64,000 nucleotides of DNA from Hemicentrotus pulcherrimus (GCA_003118195.1 BEXV01000203.1:124859-188858); one strand, 5' to 3'. Positions 39,801-52,714 are shown, numbered from the stretch's first letter. Notes: generated by a model from the sequence alone, not told the origin. Program-made: numbers and translations.

Positions 39801-42170
39801 TTTTCGCTGTTTCACGTTGCTATTTGTTCGTGTGTCAATCTTCATTTAAAAGTGACGTTGTGATTAAAAACTTTATAAACAGAAAGAACTATATGCATTA
39901 ATAAAAAGATGTAACCTATTTTAGAGAACTTTATTATATAACAAATTTCTGGATCTTGGCCTGAAGCAAACCGGTCCAGAGTGTGCGCGCACTACTAAGT
40001 ACAAATATATCAGTGCGACCACAATGACTCGTCCAATATCCAACTAATCATTAATCAGATGTTAGTATGTCTTATCGCGTTCTTATCACGATTTGCTTTG
40101 ATAACAACGGGTGTCGTGTCAATGAAGAGAAAACAGGACTTGTCATATCATAGTTATTACATGAAATGGGTGGACGAAATTATAACTTAATATTAACAGA
40201 CAGGATAGAATGAAAAAAAATACGTCACGTTAAAAAGAGTCACGGTGACCTTTCAAATCATGGGACGGTCAGTACTCAACAGACTGCAATATATTAATTT
40301 GCACCATTTAAAAGAGATCAGATCTTTCATCGCATAGTCTTTGAGATATGTGGAACCTTTATAATCATTATAGTAAGTTCATTTATAAAAAAATGAGATC
40401 TTTAAATTAAAATACATTAAGAAACAACACTTTTAGCTTATGCTAAGTCCCATCTGCATATTAACAGAGAATAGAGATAAACCGCCAGGTACAATTTTCA
40501 GATGAGAATCCTTTTTAAAATGTTTGTTTCCATATTGGTTTCTTTCACAAGATATTTATTTCACTTTTTTAAAATTAAATTTAGTAACAATTGAAAATAG
40601 TTGTATTTTGATGGGAAAAAAAAAAAGAAAATTGATGTCTCAATAAACATTAATACCACGTCCAAGCAATGTTATAAGGAATTTTGTACCGTTGTAAAGT
40701 AATACAATTGTCACAGTGGGCGTGTGATGGAGAAAAGGATTGTTTTAAAACAAGAATGGAAACAAAAAATGCGTAAATATTGCTGTGTTTGTAACTTAAG
40801 CATGGAAGTTGTTGAAGTATACTTGAGGTATGCTAACATTCTTATCTTATCTGTAATTGTTTTGTCGATAAAGACGGTGATACGGTAAACGGGGTATTTC
40901 ATTCGGGCGCAAAGATCTCAGGACAAAATCAAATATATGCAAACGAAAACACTGAATGGCCTTTTCCTTGCCATCTCAAGCCAAAGCAGTCTTCTGGTCC
41001 GATGCTGAGGTGGAATATCGCAGGATTTATCAGGACCAATAAGCTTTGAATTGGAAAGAGATCGTATAAAGCTCCATTTGGCTATCAGAGATTAATCGAG
41101 TGATCCAAAGACCTTTCTTTATTCATGGCGAGTTGCTAGGGACTGCTATTCGAGCCAGGCATTGCAGAGGCGTAGGGGCAAGTACAAAGATGATAGGCGC
41201 AGAGACTTTTTAAAGGATTCAGTTTCGAAGAAAAAGCAATTGTACATGCTTCTGCCACTTGAAATAATTACTATTGCAATTAAACATTTTGCCTTTTTAT
41301 CAATCGTTTACAAATGTATTTTAAAAAATTGTTCTCGAACTTTTGTTTTTCGATAGTGCAATAAAAAAAAAGCTAACTGGTAAAGCTTGCATATTAGAAA
41401 CATACCTAAATAGCATAGACTGATAAAAGGAAAATGAAAGTAAATGTAGTGGTAATTATGTTTGTGATAATAAATATTAAGTATTACGTGTACTATGATT
41501 GCCTTTAGAACAGTTGGTTACAAAATTTAAATTTAAACGGTTTCATCTCTGTGTAAGCGGGATAAGCAATGCTTTTTATAGTTGGACATATTTCATTTCC
41601 TATAATATCAACAATTTTGTATACATAAAACAAAATTAATTCATGTACGGTTTCCTCGTAGATTCCAACAAATATATGTACAATAATTACAAATAGTGTC
41701 CGTAGTATAATATAGACCACTAAGAGTGGGAATGGCCTAAATACAGATATTATATACTTTAACAAAAAGTTAATGTTCTTCTGGCTCTCAGCTGAAACCT
41801 TCAGGAATATATAAGCGCAGTTTTTTCCCTAGATTATTATTGCTTAACTAAGAAAATTAAAATAAATCAGATATAGACACTTCCATAAATTATGCACCGG
41901 GCTGGTATTAACCTGCACGACCAATGCCCTCTTTAGCTATTCTAACATTGTCTTCATCAGGTAGAAATATGAAGTACGATCGTTATTGCTTTTTCCCCAA
42001 AACTGAACAAATTTGCTCCTTTAATGTACTTTTGATAGTATTTCTGCTGACGGCAAGCTTCGGTGTTGCATACATAATGCCGAAGAGGTTTGGAAATGGA
42101 GAAATTTACATGCAGAAAACCAGATTAAAACAGAGATAGCGGGAGTAGGAATCATGAAAAAGCGAGGTGA
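36859..42170. other. Gene-poor AT-rich block
   Basis: No gene was recognised. The 155-codon minus frame at 36858-37325 has no domain, signal sequence or splice support and is best explained as chance. A dyad (TCTGGA / TCCAGA) flanks about 39950-39978. The sequence is otherwise AT-rich. Confidence 0.5.
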
Positions 42171-42171
42171 A

Positions 42172-42282
42172 GAGAAGAAGAGAGTGGAGAGATAGATAAA
42201 GATAGAGAGCAGGAGCAATATAGAAAAAAGGGAGATAGAGGTAGATGGGCATGGGGAGATAGAGAGAGATAGAGAGAGAAAA

Positions 42283-42318
<36 letters not shown>

Positions 42319-42376
42319 GACAGAAGAAGATGGCAAGGAGAGTGGTGAAGAACATGAAACTACTAAGAAGGTCCAT

Positions 42377-42419
<43 letters not shown>

Positions 42420-42432
42420 AAGAGAGAGAAAG
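42172..42432. repeat. Purine-rich (GA)n array
   Basis: Two clean GA runs (about 42285-42314 and 42380-42414) sit in a 260-bp purine-rich tract. Frames on the minus strand encode Ser-Leu repeats only. Confidence 0.9.
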
Positions 42433-45400
42433 AAGGAGCAATAGAGATGCTTTGAGATGAAAGTCAGTGGCTTCATGTCAGCATAAACAAAATGGAGAGA
42501 ACAAAAGGAACAATTAAAAACCAACAACGGGGGCATTTGGACTTTTTTTTTGAAGGAGATGTAGTAGATCAACAAACAGGGGTGGTCCTTGAAAGTCGAC
42601 GAGGGAAAGGGGGAAAAAGCAATTGTGGAATCGCGGAAACCTTCAGTTTCAATTTCTCCGCATCCTTTGCACCTTCTTGCTTTGGGATTTGCATAATCAT
42701 CTCGCGTGGATGATTGAAGCGTGCGGAGTTTAGTTCTCTCATCTGAGACGATTTGGATGAGTTGTCACTAAGCTTGTTTCGCTCATAAATTCAATTGACA
42801 TTAATCATCTCGTATAATGCAGTTGTAATCGTAGGCAATTATGAGAAGTGAGTTCATCCATTTTTCAATGTAAAAAAGGTGTTTTGCTGCATTAACATCC
42901 GCAATAGTTTGTTAAAAAGGAAGAAATACAATAAGAGAAGTTTTTTAGTTTTTCCTATAATTATGCTAGCAATTCCATCTGTCTCGCTTACTTATTATTG
43001 TGCATTTTCGGAGTGGGCAATGGTGGCTGTTAATGTTATCTTGACGGCAAAATATTTATATACATTGAAAGGTACTTTTTGTACCAAAATCTGAACATTC
43101 AATCGAACATCTATCTAAACTGATTTAATTTCATTGTATACATTTCATTAAACTTATTTGACTTCATGAATCACCCTGTTAATCTCAATCTCGCATTCGT
43201 GTCCGCTCGTGGTCTACTTATAGTTTCAGGTTCGGTAAACATAACGGCCAGTAATAAACAATGATTAGTTAAAGACCTAATTAATGAACAATTACAGAGT
43301 AAACAGACCTGAAATTCATCTCCGGTGATTTTTGTTCATGATGAGCGCTCAAATCAAAGATGCGTAGCATTGTTTCTTTTCAACAGTACCCAAAAAGTGT
43401 CTGTATGTGGCTCTCAAGAAGACTGCCACAAGTTAAATGTCTTGAGTGTGTGAAATCATTTGAGGAATTTAAACATTTCTGCCATTCCGTGCCCATACAG
43501 TTGTATACATCAAGAGGTTAATTTAACCATCGGTGTGCTTTATTGGCATTGGAAAACTGTAAGTATGAGTTTTATTCTTGAGTAATATACTAGTTGTAGT
43601 TTCCTTTTCACAGCATTCTCTTCTTGTGTGAAAACCGTTGGTATTCTATAGGAACATTTGAAAGTATTTCTACTTAATATGATGACAGTAATTTAGTTAG
43701 TAGGCTTAGTAGTAACTCTTGACATTGGTGAAATTCTAAGTTGACCGTTATGAGCTTAGTGTTTATCATATTCTTATATTGCTTGATGTGTTTTTGGACA
43801 GAACACACAAAACCTATAAACAAACAAACAAGAACGATAACTTGTGAGCTAGCCGAATAAGAAAATTCTCATTTTGCGTCTTTGAGAAACAATGCGAAAG
43901 ACAACAAAAGTGAAACGTACCCTTTGGTTGAACTGTGTGATGTTTTGTCCTAAAGTTATTTGAATTGCAAAATCATTGAATAAAGCACATGCAAGCTAGA
44001 TTATAAACAATAACTGTAAATTCTAATTATGAACGTATAATTTCTCCAACGGACCCTTCAAATTTATTTCAAAATTGTGATAAAAATCTTAGTCCAGAAT
44101 CAGATTAGAGCAGCGCGGCAGCAAAATGCATTGGTCCAGGATAGGGTCCATGGTCTCGTTAAGTGGATGTTAAATTCATGAGCGCAAATAGAGTTTTTGT
44201 CGCTATAAGTTTCTCCTTTAATTGCAACAAACAAGTGTGTCATGTAAGATTATGGAATAGGTAATGAAGAAACATGGCAAGTTATCGGTTGGAATAATCT
44301 GTCCAGTCTTCGCGTGACATAGAAAGCTTTTAACGAGAGTCGGGATGACGTTGATGCCTCATGTCTTGTGCGTCATTTTGGTTTTTTTTTTTCTTCTTTA
44401 CTCTACCTTCAGAGCTATTCTCACAAAATATGAAATTAAATATTCAAAAAATAAAAAGACAATATAGTAGACTAATACGTCCATAATTAATCAGTGCAAA
44501 TAATATTACAGATTCGCAATAACATGTATTGGGGCATAAGGGTGTTTTCTCTAAAATCAACATCTCATCTCAAAATTAGTCGAGGAATATCCGGGATTGA
44601 AAGCGTGATTTAAGTTTGTTTATATATTCATCAATTGGCTTACTTGATAATTTTATTGCCATAATGATCATTGATATCCACACTTTACATCATGATAATT
44701 TCAAGATTAATGTCATTTTTTCAGAGTTTTGTGGAATTACTTTGAAATCCCGGAAGAATTGACGAAGAGGGGGCTATTAATAAATCTCACTGATTCTAGT
44801 CCCTGTGAAATATTCTTGCATATTCTCTGTGGCACTGACCGACATTGTGTGCGTGCTGTTTGATCTATTCACAGGCCACAATTCATTGAAAATGTATGCT
44901 GAACTGACTTGTTAAAAGATGATATAACATCCGACTTTTAAATCATCAAATTGAAATAATTACTCAATCAGACAATAACTCTAACAAAATGATCGACTTA
45001 TTATTCAATTATTATACAAAACAAGTACTTGCCAGAACCAAATGATGAGAGTTATTCTCAATGTCACCAAAGTATTTTTCTCATAGATACCTAACCCTAA
45101 AAACATACTGTACTATTTTGATTGAAATTCTCCAAATCAAAATGATGACATCGTATTCTACTGCCTTCAGTAATTTTGGTCAGCTAGCCTAGAGGTGATG
45201 CTCTATAACCATTATGGACTTGATTTAAAATAGGCATACATGCCCTAGTCCATTCAAAAACTGTTCGTTGTAGTCGGTTTCTTTTTGTTTCTTCTGCAGC
45301 GGTGTTGATCGCCCTTCCGCTTTCACATATTTCACAATTTGATGGTAAATCAGTTGAATAACAATTTTGGGGAAATGTTAGTGATGAAGAAGAAAAGTCA

Positions 45401-46688
45401 TCACGAGATCTAACGTACTCAGTTGATGGGAATGTCATGGGTCGCTACTATCACGTGATTACACGAGAGGAACAGTCATCAAAAGCCAAACTAGCTAACG
45501 CCATCTGTTGTCATGTTAGGATTTTTCATCTTAATAGAATTTAAACAGTGTTTATCAAATTTAGGAAAAGTACTAACGGGTTTTCCTTAACATTGCTTAT
45601 AATACCAACCGTGACGAACTTTTGCAAGACTGAACTTATATGAACCAAAATTAATGGCATTTTTTGTGGAAATGTGTAAGTTAATCATTGAGTTTGACAA
45701 TTCTTAGAACCAGAATAAACCAAAAGTCTTTACATTGCTTGCATCATGTTCATGAATATTAAACTCGATGGTGGTAAAATGACCGATCTGAACACACACG
45801 TCCATTCTCAAACTCTTTTTAGTTTTCACCTGTAATCGTAAACTTATATATCTGAAGGCTTAAAATGCATGGGTCCTTTAACGTTGTTCAAACAATGCCA
45901 AAGGTTCGATCGTGTTAGATTTTACATCAAACATCGTCAAAACAAACGAACATAATAAATCCTAGCTCAACTCCGTACACGGTTCCCCGGTGTTATTATT
46001 TGTTTTTGTGTTTCATTCAAGTACAGTAGAAATACCCTTTCCCTGGGGTAGGGGTCCAGCAGGGGGCCTGCCCAAAAATGGCTAGGCTACGGGTCACTGA
46101 ACGCGAGGTTATTCACATCATTTCGACACACATCATCACTTCTATCAACATGGGAATATAATATTTCATACACCAGCGATTGGTGTTCGCCAATTTATCG
46201 GATATGTTATTGAACCTCAGCATTATTGTGACGTAACAATGGTGAAGGATGCTCTGTTAAATGGCGGGAGAAAAAGTTCCACAATTGACCTACTTCTGGG
46301 ATGACGGAATATCGTGTGTCTCGAGAGTAAGTTTCAATGTCCACAAATATGAATTTTATACATGTATAAACGGTTTACCATTTTGTGGTCATGCAATCTT
46401 GTAATTTTTCCAATCTCCATATAACGTCTCGTAATATTATTAATTCATGTTCAATTTAAAAACAACTGTACAATAACAACAATAGAAAGCATACTAGATG
46501 GCAAAGAGAATTGTGATTGATACTATTTTTCTAAAAATGATTCGGAGGAGAAACGTATTATAATTGATTAATAGTTTTGATATTTTGCTCACATGTTAAT
46601 GTGTTTATATTTTGAAAGTTATAATGAAGAGACAACATATTAGGGTTCGAGAAGGTTCCATGAGATATACCTCGTTGAGAGATGGGGA
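42433..46688. other. Gene-poor AT-rich block
   Basis: No gene was recognised. Nothing beyond ordinary AT-rich DNA and small GC-richer spots at about 42590-42720 and 46040-46110 was seen. Confidence 0.5.
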
Positions 46689-46689
46689 A

Positions 46690-46790
46690 GATATTGAGAG
46701 AGAGAAGAGGAGAGGGAGATAATAAAGGGAGGGATAGAGGGAGAGGGGGGAAGAGAGAAAGAGAGAGAGAGAGAGAGAAGGGGTGGGTGG
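46690..46790. repeat. (GA)n/(GGGA)n purine tract
   Basis: An imperfect GA/GGA tract with a G6 run at about 46745-46750 and a GA run of about 20 bp at 46759-46778. Confidence 0.9.
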
Positions 46791-46823
46791 GAAGATATAC
46801 ATTGTCGTTGAACAAGCAGTCTA

Positions 46824-46877
46824 GATTCTGATTCTAGAAATCAAGAATCGGAGACAGTTGATTTCTAGAAATGAATC
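46824..46877. promoter_or_regulatory. Stem-loop with paired TTCTAGAA (heat-shock-element-like) sites
   Basis: GATTCTGATTCTAGAAATC (46824-46842) pairs with 46860-46877 as a near-perfect inverted repeat around a 17-bp loop. Each arm carries TTCTAGAA (46832-46839 and 46863-46870), and ATTTCTAGAAAT at 46861-46872 is itself a palindrome. TTC-nn-GAA is the core of heat-shock-factor sites, and extra TTC/GAA words flank the left arm. Function is inference; a small inverted-repeat element remnant is the alternative. Confidence 0.4.
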
Positions 46878-47402
46878 AAAATGTCACTCATACTATAATA
46901 TTACATTGAGTTTACATTTAGAGTAGCTTAGTTTCAAGATGCCGTTATGAAACATTATATATTTAAAATGTGGCGCCATATTGCCCATTGATACGGCAAT
47001 TACAACCGCAACGAACATGAAGTGACCAAACATGACATTCTTCTCTACCAGTCAAATCTTGATTTTGGTGATTCTTCTTTTCATTTCTTCTTTTTATTGA
47101 ATGAACAGTCGGCGCGGTTAACACACGGCCCAGCCGTCATGTTTTATTCATACACACCAGTCTAACATCTCAGAAACGGATGGACAGAAGTCATAATGCG
47201 AATTGTAGCAAAGAGAAATCCTCCTAATTTTCTGGTACTTGAGTGTTTATAAGACCGCAATCCCCCATCCCCAAACCAAAGTGTTCTCATGTTCTAGTGT
47301 TCCAGATTGCAACTGGTGTTCCATTGTCTCGGTCGTCTTGAGGTGTGTAAAACCAGGCGAATATGGAGGAGAGCAGAGAGGAGGAGAAAAACACGACGCG
47401 AA
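46878..47402. other. Non-coding DNA upstream of a promoter candidate
   Basis: AT-rich on the left and becoming GC-richer after about 47100. No gene was seen. A purine stretch (GGAGGAGAGCAGAGAGGAGG) lies just upstream of the TATA box at 47407. Confidence 0.45.
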
Positions 47403-47415
47403 GGGGTATAAAAAG
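47403..47415 (+). promoter_or_regulatory. TATA box of a putative promoter
   Basis: GGGGTATAAAAAG is a near-ideal TATA box (TATAAAAAG at 47407-47415) in a locally GC-rich context, followed by GCACGTGCACTGCGCG where transcription would be expected to start, about 30 bp downstream. The first downstream ATG (47508) opens only a 48-codon frame (MNSINRSHKAKGVGRR...), so the transcript, if any, is unidentified. Confidence 0.4.
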
Positions 47416-50400
47416 AAGCACGTGCACTGCGCGAAATATGATTTTTGTGGGGTTTGTAATTAGGCGGATCGGAGAGGCAATCGTCTAAGCACAAGGGGAG
47501 AGAGAGAATGAATTCAATAAATCGAAGCCACAAAGCTAAAGGGGTTGGTAGACGATGTTCCCCCGGGCCACCCGACACCCCATACACCCCGAGGCGACAC
47601 CGCCCCGCTATACGAGCTTTCTTGCTCTTTCTCCCTCTGCACCTCAGGAAGGATTGAAGGGGATGATGGTAGCAGATCAGCCACAAAATGAGTAGGATTA
47701 GCCAAAGATTTCATGATACTTACACTTTCACCAAAATATGGATTCCACCCCCTCCTCTATTTTTTCTCCCCATCTCTCCTGCAAAGTCAAACGAATGTAG
47801 AGACTATCTCGTAATGAAGTTTTACATTAGCTGTCAAAATTCAAGCCTGTTGAAAGTAAGTTTGTATAGAGAAACAGAGTGACTGGTGGTAACACTTATA
47901 CATTTGACAGTCGGGCACCCATGTTTTGGCGCTTATGAAAGAAGAAAAAAAAATGAAAAGAAGACGAAAATCTTTGTTGAGCTGCTGAGGGCGGGAAAGA
48001 TCTGACAGCTGGCGTACAACCGAAAGTCTCTTGCGAGAAGTGCACACCGTTGTCATGGTGATGCAATTTTTCATTCACTCTGCAGAATGCTCAGGTTCCC
48101 GCTCATTTTACTAACTTGAGCAAGAAAGTTAAAACAATCGGGCGTCGCGCTGAAAACAATTTTGGGAGTCTCAGATGGGTACGGGTTGACAAATGGGTGC
48201 ATGTACATCATCGGGGCTTAGCCGAACTGGGCTGAGTTTGGGGGGATTTGTCGTGGGCGTGAAATATTTGGAAGTGGTGGGATTTCTCGTCTTGTCACGC
48301 TGGGTATCTCCGCGGACTGGTTGTCAATTGGCGATCCATAATGGGGCATTCGATTGGTCATTAGTGTGGCTTTCCATAACTTTAACTTGACTAAGTCTGC
48401 GGATTGGAGCTCCTCGGCGCCAGGTTTAGACCCAGAGCTGGGAGACTGGTCCCGGGCGGGGTAGGGGGATGACTGGTCTAGTCTCAGGTCCACATGGACC
48501 AACTTGTTGTGATGCTTGTAGTATTGGTTGTCACTTGTCAGCCCCTTATTAAAGCGTAGATCCAGTAGTAACACCCATAGGAAAACTAGAATGTAGACAT
48601 GTTGTCATTTGTAACGTTGTTCTTCTTAATTTCACACTACTGTATGCGATATCATAATGGCTTTGCAAACTTTCTTTTGAGATAGGTTCAAGTTTTCGGA
48701 TAATAGACAGAGTAGTTGGTGACATTCATATTGGAACTTGTACTTCAGATATTTTCTATCGCATGCGTCTGGTAACATTGGTTGTGCATATTACAATATA
48801 TGTTTGTGATAAATTTGAATAGACATTTGACTTTGATTTCCAAGTGGGAATTGCTAACTGACATATTATTTAAAAGAACCTCTATTATTTTATTAGGCGA
48901 TAATCCGTATAATCGGTGGCTATCGTGTAAAGAGCATTAGAAAATCGGACCTCTGTTGTTTTCTTGGGTATAGAGGTTAGTATATTTTGTATTCTTTATT
49001 TTGCTTAATTGTTTAGTCAGTTTGAAAGTATACCATGTATTCTGCAAAAAATGGAATTTTTTTTCTCCTTTTTTACTCTAGCGTAATTTCTAATGAATTG
49101 GCGATGCCCATTTTTCCTCAGATTTTTACATTTTCGTTATAGTTGATTTCGTTTGTTTGTTTGGTTTTGTGTCCGTAACACTATTACAGATTTAAAACAT
49201 GCATGATAAATCGTTAAGATGATTATATAGATATGGCGGAAAGCCCATTTTAGTAGCAATTACATGATTCCACTGTTCTCACATGGGGTCCTATGAGTAT
49301 GAACGCCATTCTGATGTTTATGTATTTCTCTATAATACATAAACCATATTAAGACGTCTTCATTCATTCTATAATTGCGTTCGCTTGCGAATAATAAACA
49401 TGAATAAATTATATTTGTGATTAGTTAATCATTATTCAATGTATATAACTGACGCAGGTGAAGATTAATCACAGATCTATAGTTGATAGTTTGATTGTTT
49501 TATCTGAATGATAAGAAAGCATGTAAGTAAACAAGCAGGGGGAACCAACTTGACAATAAATGCAGAATAATGTCTTATACGGCAGAGATATACAAAGTTA
49601 TTATCATGATCAAATTACGAATTTAACAAGAGTACAGTCGCTAGTAATCCAACATTTAGTCCCTTGATGTATGGCATTTTCTGTAGGACCACACTGTCCC
49701 TTTAATGTACCTTCCACCGTATGTAACATTTATAACTGGCAGTTAAGGTGTGATAACGAGCCAACACATCGCCGCTAACCCAATTTACTCTAGATAAATC
49801 ATTAGGCTGACGTGCTGCACAAATTAATAGGCACGTGGCGGCTCATCTCCCCAGCAATCAGCCGGTAATTTACCACGAGAGAACCCCCCAACTCAGTAAT
49901 AATAGCAAGAAGATCATCGAATTAAAATACCTGGAGGAGGAGAGGTTGGAAGGGGGACTTTACCGTAATTACTATTATTAATGTTCAAAGACTGCGTGTC
50001 TTTAACCAGCTGTCAAACCGGCAACACGGCGATTGTCTTCATACTGTTGGCATTGTAAAGAGTACATGCTTTCCACCAGTAGACCGGGGAAGATGGAAAA
50101 AAGACTAATGTCTTGAGATGGTGTACCATTTTTTTTTTTTTTTACAAGTTCGCTCTTTTTAGTTTTCATTTGCAGCTTTAACGGAAAGAATAGGATTTTA
50201 AATCATGTGAAATGAAAACAAGAATAGTTGAAAGGGTGTTTTTTCTCTCTCTCTCTTACAAGTTTATTTTCTCTTCCTTAGAATAAAATCGTTGAAGAAA
50301 GACAACTGATTAGAATTCAAACTCCCCTTCTGTTATTGGCAAGAAAGGAAAATACCTGATATTCGCATGTGTCAGTCTATTTTATTTAGCAGAAATGGGA

Positions 50401-50879
50401 GAAATGAGATGGATTATGAGGGTGGTATTGTGAACAATAATGGAAATAAGTGAGGAAAGGAAAATAAAACTTAGAGCCCACATCAAGTGATGTGCTTTTC
50501 AGTAATTGGCTGAATCATCTGATATGTCAACCCTCTCCACATTGTCAACATGAGAGAACGGTTAGACCCTTTCACCGTACCGGTCATATTTTGCTTTGTT
50601 ATCAGCCTCATTTCAAATCGCCCCATGATTCATGAATCTCCATCTACAATGTACATTTACATGTATTTATTCTATATCTAAGAAATAAAAGGAAACAATA
50701 CTATAACACTCGAAAGAATATATAGGGCGAGTTTCTGTTTCATTTTCTCATTTCCTTCCATCAATGTCGATGAACATCGCTTCTAATTGAAGTCACAGTT
50801 CATATACCCGACATGTTAGCATATATCTTCAATGTCATTGTCGAAGTTGATTAAACCTGTGGCTCTCTACTCCAAATGT
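47416..50879. other. Non-coding, with two GC-richer regulatory-like patches
   Basis: No gene was recognised; the 130-codon (47294-47686) and 118-codon (48218-48574) minus frames have no domain or splice support. The patch at 49730-50045 packs CACGTG (49832-49837), the dyad GGTAATTTACC (49864-49874), TAATTA (49966-49971) and CAGCTG (50007-50012), and reads like a cis-regulatory element. A T-run lies at about 50129-50142 and a CT run at about 50246-50256. Confidence 0.4.
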
Positions 50880-51560
50880 TTCCGCTCCGCGCTCTGTACG
50901 CGATCGTTTCATGTTTGACACTTGGGTTTTCCCGCCTCTTTCCTCCCTTCTATACATCCACCATGCATGCACGGAGGGCCCTCAACAGACATGAGATTCC
51001 CTGGATGTTGTCTGATTTGAGAGCTACAGCAAACTAATCGCACCTCAAACATAATCGCACGTGTATCCTCATAACGGAAAGAGACTACAAAAGCTCATTA
51101 GTTGTACCCATCTCCCGCCGTTTGTCTCTCTCTCTGTCGTCTTCGCGCGCAGAGCGGACATGCGGACAAGCAAATCGTCTGTAATTGCCCGCCTCTGGAT
51201 AAGAGTGAGATAAATATAAGCAAAGCATGGCCTAGGGAGTGCACAAGTAGCAAGCACCTCCCCTAAAAAAAAAAAAAGAGGATTGAGGAAAATTTCTGGG
51301 AGCAGTCGTAGAATTCGGTTCATGAGACATGCCTCCCTGATTGCATTGGACATCGGCTGTGATTTCATAGTCATCTCAGTAAATGAACGGCGTTCTCGAG
51401 CGAGCTCTGTAAACATTATGACAGGGAGCGGAAACTGGAGGCTCTCAAACGCGCCCCGCAAATCCAGCTTATCCAAGGCCGTACGGGAGTCACAAGGGAT
51501 CCTCAATATGCAACACCCTCTCTACACTCTCCCTTCCTCTCTTCCCCTCTCCCCCTCTAC
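50880..51560 (+). promoter_or_regulatory. CpG-richer block, possible promoter/leader of the downstream gene
   Basis: This 0.7-kb block is markedly richer in GC and CpG than its surroundings and includes TTTCCCGC (50928-50935, E2F-like) and GATAAATATAAGC (about 51209-51221, weak TATA-like). Two overlapping open frames (145 codons minus, 99 codons plus) are present but look like by-products of low stop density. It lies about 2 kb upstream of the exon starting at 53349, so a promoter or 5' leader exon of that gene is plausible. This is inference. Confidence 0.3.
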
Positions 51561-52498
51561 CTCACTGAGAAGTTGGAAATAATTTAAATTTTGTGGATAG
51601 ATCTATTAATACAGACCTTTACTCAATTATATAAAGTAACAACCAAGTTTTTTAAGAGTAATCTCCGGTTTCGTTTCGCGTCTCGGGAGTCGGGTCTTGA
51701 TTTCTCGCTCCGACGGCTGGGGTTGCTTTTTACTTCCAACTTGGACCTGGGGTTCAATCATTATTCGTCTTCAAATAGTCGCACATCTTTTGCATCCCTT
51801 CAAGTTTACACCATTCATTTCTCCAACGATTATCGGATCGACACTGGAGTGGTCGCCATTATTACAAAATATAAATCGTGATTGCTTTTTTTTCCGACGT
51901 TCACCCAGAACTTTGAGGGACCGTCCATTGTCACATTCTCTTTGTTCAAGGTCAAGTCGACATCGTAGTAGTGTCTCCAAAATTGCACATTTGCAAATTC
52001 GGTAGGTTGTGCTCAAAATAACAACATTGCGCGACTGTAAAATTGACATTCCTTTTAGAGAGCTCGGCAAACAGTGATATTACTCTATGCCTTATCAGCC
52101 ATATTCATAGAGCACTTTATTTTCCGGAAATCGTAAAACAGAAATTTGTTGAAAATCTACCCTGAAAATCAGACTTATGCAAATCTCTTTCCAATGTCTC
52201 TCTGCTGCGTTGGCTAGGCCTGTTTTTCCTGACTGTGTTTTATCACGAGGTCGAGTGAAGAATTCAATATGCCATCCAAAGGATATAATATTTGTTTTCT
52301 CTCCTTCTCTCATTTGGACATGTTTAGATACAAAATTAAAATAGGAAAATTGATAAAGAGGAAGGAAAAGAAGGAGAAGACGATAACAAAAATAGAATCG
52401 TACTTGGGTCGAAGAGAAAGTAGTTAACGTGGAATTTTATACAAGATCAGAGTATGGTAAGATTGACTGCTCTGCTCCCCCTTTCCCCCTCTCTACCC
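51561..52498. other. Presumed intron or intergenic DNA
   Basis: Moderately GC-rich up to about 52000, then AT-rich. Several open frames overlap on both strands without domain content. No exon could be placed. Confidence 0.4.
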
Positions 52499-52574
52499 CC
52501 CTCTCTCTCTCTCTCTCTCTCGCTCTTTATCTTTCTCTCTCGATCTCGATCTCTTTCTCTATCTCTCTCTCTAT
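52499..52574. repeat. (CT)n/(TCTCGA)n microsatellite before the HYR exon
   Basis: CT runs with CGATCT interruptions lead directly into the pyrimidine tract of the acceptor at 52596-52597. Confidence 0.9.
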
Positions 52575-52597
52575 GTATATTGTTTTCTCTCTTTCAG

Positions 52598-52710
52598 ATG
52601 GTGAGGCCCCAGGATTTGTTGCCTGCCCCGATTCGTTCAGTGTATTCATTCTCGGCTCACAGCCTTCAGCCAGAGTCACGTGGACGGAACCAACGTTCGA
52701 GGACAACTCC
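52598..52710 (+). CDS. HYR (hyalin repeat) domain exon, partial, cut by assembly gap
   Basis: A strong acceptor (TTTTCTCTCTTTCAG) ends at 52597. The exon enters with a split codon (phase 1; the first two bases AT would give Asp if preceded by G) and reads GEAPGFVACPDSFSV, then GSQPSARVTWTEPTFEDNS. This is the first half of a HYR domain: the P-x(4)-CP opening, the glycine before the A-R-V strand, and the signature VTWTEP-x(3)-DNS. The family's second half (the FPVG and V-x-Y-x-A-x-D-x-x-GN-x-x-C part) is missing because four Ns follow at 52711-52714, then CT repeat. HYR domains occur in extracellular adhesion and matrix proteins such as hyalin and are usually phase-1 modules. The parent gene is not visible. 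No neighbouring HYR or sushi exon was found in the window, so it may belong to a misplaced contig. Confidence 0.8.
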
Positions 52711-52714
52711 NNNN
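52711..52714. other. Assembly gap (NNNN)
   Basis: Four Ns interrupt the HYR exon exactly where it meets a CT microsatellite. The true distance is unknown. Confidence 0.99.

Noticed and set aside
47294..47686. 130-codon minus-strand frame
   Set aside because: It runs antisense across the TATA-box region, has no recognisable domain and is explained by local GC content.
51069..51506. 145-codon minus-strand frame
   Set aside because: No domain, signal or splice support. It overlaps other open frames in a CpG-rich, stop-poor block better read as promoter/leader.
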